Below, one piece after another: positions 61,615-64,000 of a stretch of DNA of 64,000 nucleotides. The position numbers and the translations under genes are program-made. Source of the DNA: Capra hircus (lineage: Eukaryota; Chordata; Mammalia; Artiodactyla; Bovidae); assembly GCF_001704415.2 (NCBI RefSeq), contig NC_030811.1, positions 5,614,501 to 5,678,500 on the forward strand, in the 5' to 3' direction. How positions within the stretch are numbered: the first letter of the stretch is position 1; each line of letters begins with the position of its first letter. The notes under the pieces are model-generated. The model saw nothing but the letters and a program-made list of their open reading frames with translations, searched no databases and was not told the origin of the DNA.

Positions 61615-62311
61615 TTTTTAAAAATATTTATTTATTTATTTATCTGCCTCGGGTCTTAGTTGCAGCACATGGAAACTTCACTGCGTGATGCGGGGTCTTT
61701 CCTTGTGGTGCATGGACATGGAAACTTCACTGCGTCTTGAGGGGTCTTTCCTTGTGGTGCACGGACATGGAAACCTCACTGCGTTGTGCGGGGTCTTTCC
61801 TTGTGGTGCACGGACATGGAAACTTCACTGCGTCTTGCGGGGTCTTTCCTTGTGGTGCACAGACATGGAAACTTCACTGCGTGATGCGGGGTCTTTCCTT
61901 GTGGTGCACGGACATGGAAACCTCACTGCGTTGTGCGGGGTCTTTCCTTGTGGTGCACGGACATGGAAACTTCACTGCGTGATGCGGGGTCTTTCCTTGT
62001 GGTGCACGGACATGGAAACCTCACTGCGTGATGCGGGGTCTTTCCTTGTGGTGCACGGACATGGAAACTTCACTGCGTGATGCGGGGTCTTTCCTTGTGG
62101 TGCACGGACATGGAAACTTCACTGCGTGATGCGGGGTCTTTCCTTGTGGTGCACGGACTCTCTAGTTGCGGTGAGTGGGCTCAGGAGTTGTGCTGCTCTG
62201 GCTTAGTGGCTCCATGGCCTGTGGGATCCCAGTTCCCCAATCAGGGATCGAACCCATGTCTCCTGCATTGCGAGGCGAGTTCTTAACCACTGGACCACCA
62301 GGGAAGTCCCT
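61615..62311 (-). mobile_element. CHR-type SINE expanded by an internal minisatellite
   Basis: The tail TTAAAAATATTTATTTATTT and body GGGTCTTAGTTGCAGCACAT lead into ten 49-base repeats. CTCTAGTTGCGGTGAGTGGG then resumes the SINE to the head at CCACTGGACCACCAGGGAAG. The repeats replace a segment that in other copies reads 'gcggcacgcgggctctctagttgtgg'. Confidence 0.92.
61667..62156. repeat. Ten-unit 49-bp minisatellite
   Basis: Units start at 61667 and every 49 bases to 62108. Each reads ACATGGAAAC(T/C)TCACTGCGT, a variable triplet (GAT, CTT or TGT), then GCGGGGTCTTTCCTTGTGG and TGCACGG. Variable triplets in order are GAT, CTT, TGT, CTT, GAT, TGT, GAT, GAT, GAT, GAT. Since 49 is not a multiple of 3, reading frames cycle through all three phases; the resulting open frames are not genes. 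Confidence 0.97.
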
Positions 62312-62986
62312 CAGCACTCTTTTTTTCACAGCTTGATAAATGCCCTGCCTGTGTCACCTCCCCAGGGACCCAAGAAGGAACTCATTCCTTCACCAGTTAC
62401 ATCCTAAGACCTTACCATGTGCCTGGCACTGAGCACTCAGAGATGGCTGAGATAATTCCTGCTCTTGAGACTCTCCCAGCAAGAAGTAAGTCCTGCAGAA
62501 TCAGGACCCTGAGTGAAAGCACCGAGGGGCACCTTCCACGTCTTCACTCTTGGGTCACAACCTAGCAGATGGCGGATCGGCTTCAAAAGACTCACAGGTC
62601 CCACAACCATGCACACGGCAGTGTTGTAGTCCCAGAGACACAAGTGTGGGGTAAAAAATGTAAATTTCCAGTGGTGGATTATTAGACTGTGTTGGCTGAT
62701 GGAGCCAACCCTTCTCGTGGTTTAATCTGCCATCAAGACAGCGGCCACCTTAGGTTGCATCCCGGGGGAGCAACCCTGCCTTCAGCCTGGCAGAGGCAAT
62801 GGTTAAAATGTTGGGATGTTCACTGGAGTTTATCACGGGGATCTGTACCTGTACCCAGAGCAGAGTCCATCACGGTCCTCTTTTTCCCTCACACGGGCTG
62901 GTACGAGGAGCATCACCTGAATAACAGACTGGACATATCTCTGCTGAAGAAAGGATCTCCCGTCACCGATTTTGTGAAGCCAGGGG
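62312..62986. other. Unique or unresolved sequence
   Basis: GTGCCTGGCACTGAGCACTC near 62418 is L2/MIR-like. Otherwise no repeat or exon recognised. Confidence 0.35.
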
Positions 62987-63106
62987 CAGAAGCCAGCTTG
63001 CAAAGGGGGGCAGAAGCCAGCTTGCAAAGGGGGACAGAAGCCAGCTTGCAGAGGGGGGCAGAAGCCAGCTTGCAGAGGGGAGCAGAAGCCAGCTTGCAGA
63101 GAGGGT
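62987..63106. repeat. Five-unit 24-bp minisatellite
   Basis: CAGAAGCCAGCTTGCA(A/G)AG plus five bases repeats with starts at 62987, 63011, 63035, 63059 and 63083. The period keeps frame, so one + frame (62689-63120) reads an eight-residue repeat (EASLQRGA). No protein family is recognised and the frame lacks other coding support. Confidence 0.96.
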
Positions 63107-63344
63107 CTGAGTGGGTGTGAGACGACAGAGGACGGACAGAGAATGTGGGCCTCTTTGTCAGGAAGTTTAGCGTGAAGAGGGGTCGTGAACAAGGACTGTG
63201 ACTGGAGGGGCCGTCTAGAAGGGAATTTCTTTTAAACGACAGGTGTGTCTTGAGCATGGACGTACGCTGGTGAAAGGAGCTACAAGTTGCTGAATCTTCA
63301 AGGCTTCTCTCCCCATGCTTCTGTTCTAGAGGAACATAGGTCTT

Positions 63345-63410
63345 ACCTCACAGGATTGCAATGAAGATTAACCGAGATAATCTGGGTAAAGTGACCCAAA
63401 GGCTCCTGAG
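63345..63410 (+). repeat. MIR fragment (sense)
   Basis: TTACCTCACAGGATTGCAAT, GAAGATTAACCGAGATAATC and GGGTAAAGTGACCCAAA match the MIR 3' core. Confidence 0.65.
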
Positions 63411-63554
63411 CTAGCCTTGACTTGAACTGAACTGAACCAAGGCAACTGGGTTCCAAAACCCACATTCTTACTGTCTTATCACTAAGAAGTCTCAGAATTT
63501 GCAGCCTTGTCCACCACACACTGACTCCGCATCTTAGCCCACATCCCTAACTCA

Positions 63555-63765
63555 GGAGTTGGCACCCTCTGGCCCACGGGCCAAACCTGTTTTTGTCATG
63601 AACGTTTTATTAGTATGTGACCACAGTTATTCATTTACGCATATTCTCTAGCTGTTGTCATCAACAGCAGAGGTGAGTAATTGCAGTGGAGACTGGATGG
63701 CCTGCAAAATATTTACTTCCTGGCCTTTTTTCAGGAAAAATAAAAGCCAGCTTCTGACTAATCTG
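63555..63765. mobile_element. hAT-type DNA-transposon relic
   Basis: CTCTGGCCCACGGGCCAAAC, AACGTTTTATTAGTATGTGA, TTGCAGTGGAGACTGGATGG and AAAATATTTACTTCCTGGCC follow a common mammalian non-autonomous hAT element ('ggcaaactatggcccgcgggcc ... aaaatatttactatctggcc'). Both termini are eroded. Confidence 0.6.
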
Positions 63766-64000
63766 TGCCAGAGGTTCCCTTTGCTGCCACACAGTTTTTG
63801 CTAAGACATCCCATGCAGAGTGGCAGAGTGAGGCTGGTCTCCAGAAAGGCAAGAGACAGGCCGTGGAGTTTTGCCCCCACCAGATGCATGCGGTATGTCC
63901 CTCTGGGGAGAGTGGGTGGGTTAATCACCAGTTCCACCCATAAGAGGCCCGGAAATTAGAGTGGTCAGAAAGATGGCAAACCAGTAAATAGTCCTGTAGA

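Larger units (their letters stand above)
48940..64000 (+). other. PRKAG2: PRKAG2 downstream intron (partial)
   Basis: No sequence encoding the next gamma-2 segment (alanine-rich, then MLEKLEFEDE, the start of the short isoform) was seen before the right edge, so this intron is longer than 15 kb. In human the downstream intron is also long. Promoters for shorter gamma-2 transcripts could lie here; the best small CpG patch is near 52.7 kb. Confidence 0.8.

Noticed and set aside
61667..62156. Regular direct repeats considered as a CRISPR-like array
   Set aside because: Repeats are contiguous 49-base units without unique spacers, inside a SINE in a mammalian genome.
1..64000. Search for tRNA genes
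   Set aside because: All box A/box B-like sequences seen belong to Bov-tA or CHR SINEs, which derive from a tRNA; no intact cloverleaf was recognised.
48940..64000. Search for the next PRKAG2 coding exon (start of the short isoform)
   Set aside because: No sequence encoding MLEKLEFEDE or the CBS1 start was found; it must lie beyond the right edge.

Overview
This window is nuclear DNA from a ruminant, most likely a bovid. The evidence is its repeats. There are dozens of Bov-tA/BovA SINEs, CHR-type tRNA-Glu SINEs and 3' fragments of the BovB (RTE) LINE, lying over older mammalian MIR, L1, MLT1 and DNA-transposon relics. No bacterial, viral or organellar gene organisation is visible.

One coding exon is recognised with confidence. 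Positions 48728-48939 on the + strand encode the part of the AMP-activated protein kinase gamma-2 subunit (PRKAG2) that corresponds to residues 158-228 of the long human isoform. It is flanked by a good acceptor and a good donor. The rest of the window is therefore read as intron: about 48.7 kb of the upstream intron (numbered 3 here) and about 15 kb of the downstream intron (numbered 4). The neighbouring coding exons were looked for and not seen. PRKAG2 is a very large gene with long introns, which fits. In cattle and sheep it is expected on chromosome 4 (prior knowledge, not tested here).

Layout. 1-9.9 kb: unique sequence with a muscle-type motif cluster, BovB, L1 and DNA-transposon relics, and a composite CT/CA minisatellite. 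9.9-13.4 kb: mostly unique GC-rich sequence with an unexplained 212-codon minus-strand reading frame. 13.4-20.2 kb: SINE-dense, with two back-to-back inverted SINE pairs, one of them inside an MLT1 LTR. 20.2-33.8 kb: a polypyrimidine tract, a SINE carrying an internal micro-inversion, and the longest BovB copy, which keeps its YADD motif. 33.8-48.7 kb: L1 ends, SINEs and a CpG-rich patch. After the exon, 49-64 kb holds an MLT1 loaded with four SINEs, SINE dimers and a trimer with a perfect 119-bp duplication, a CHR SINE carrying ten 49-bp repeats, and a 24-bp minisatellite.

No new multi-gene system was found. The most useful observations concern repeat structure: a recurrent SINE-dimer junction, an in-place micro-inversion, exact tandem duplications and inverted pairs transcribed within the PRKAG2 pre-mRNA. 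There are also a few candidate regulatory patches. Repeat boundaries were read by eye and are good to roughly 5-20 bases.
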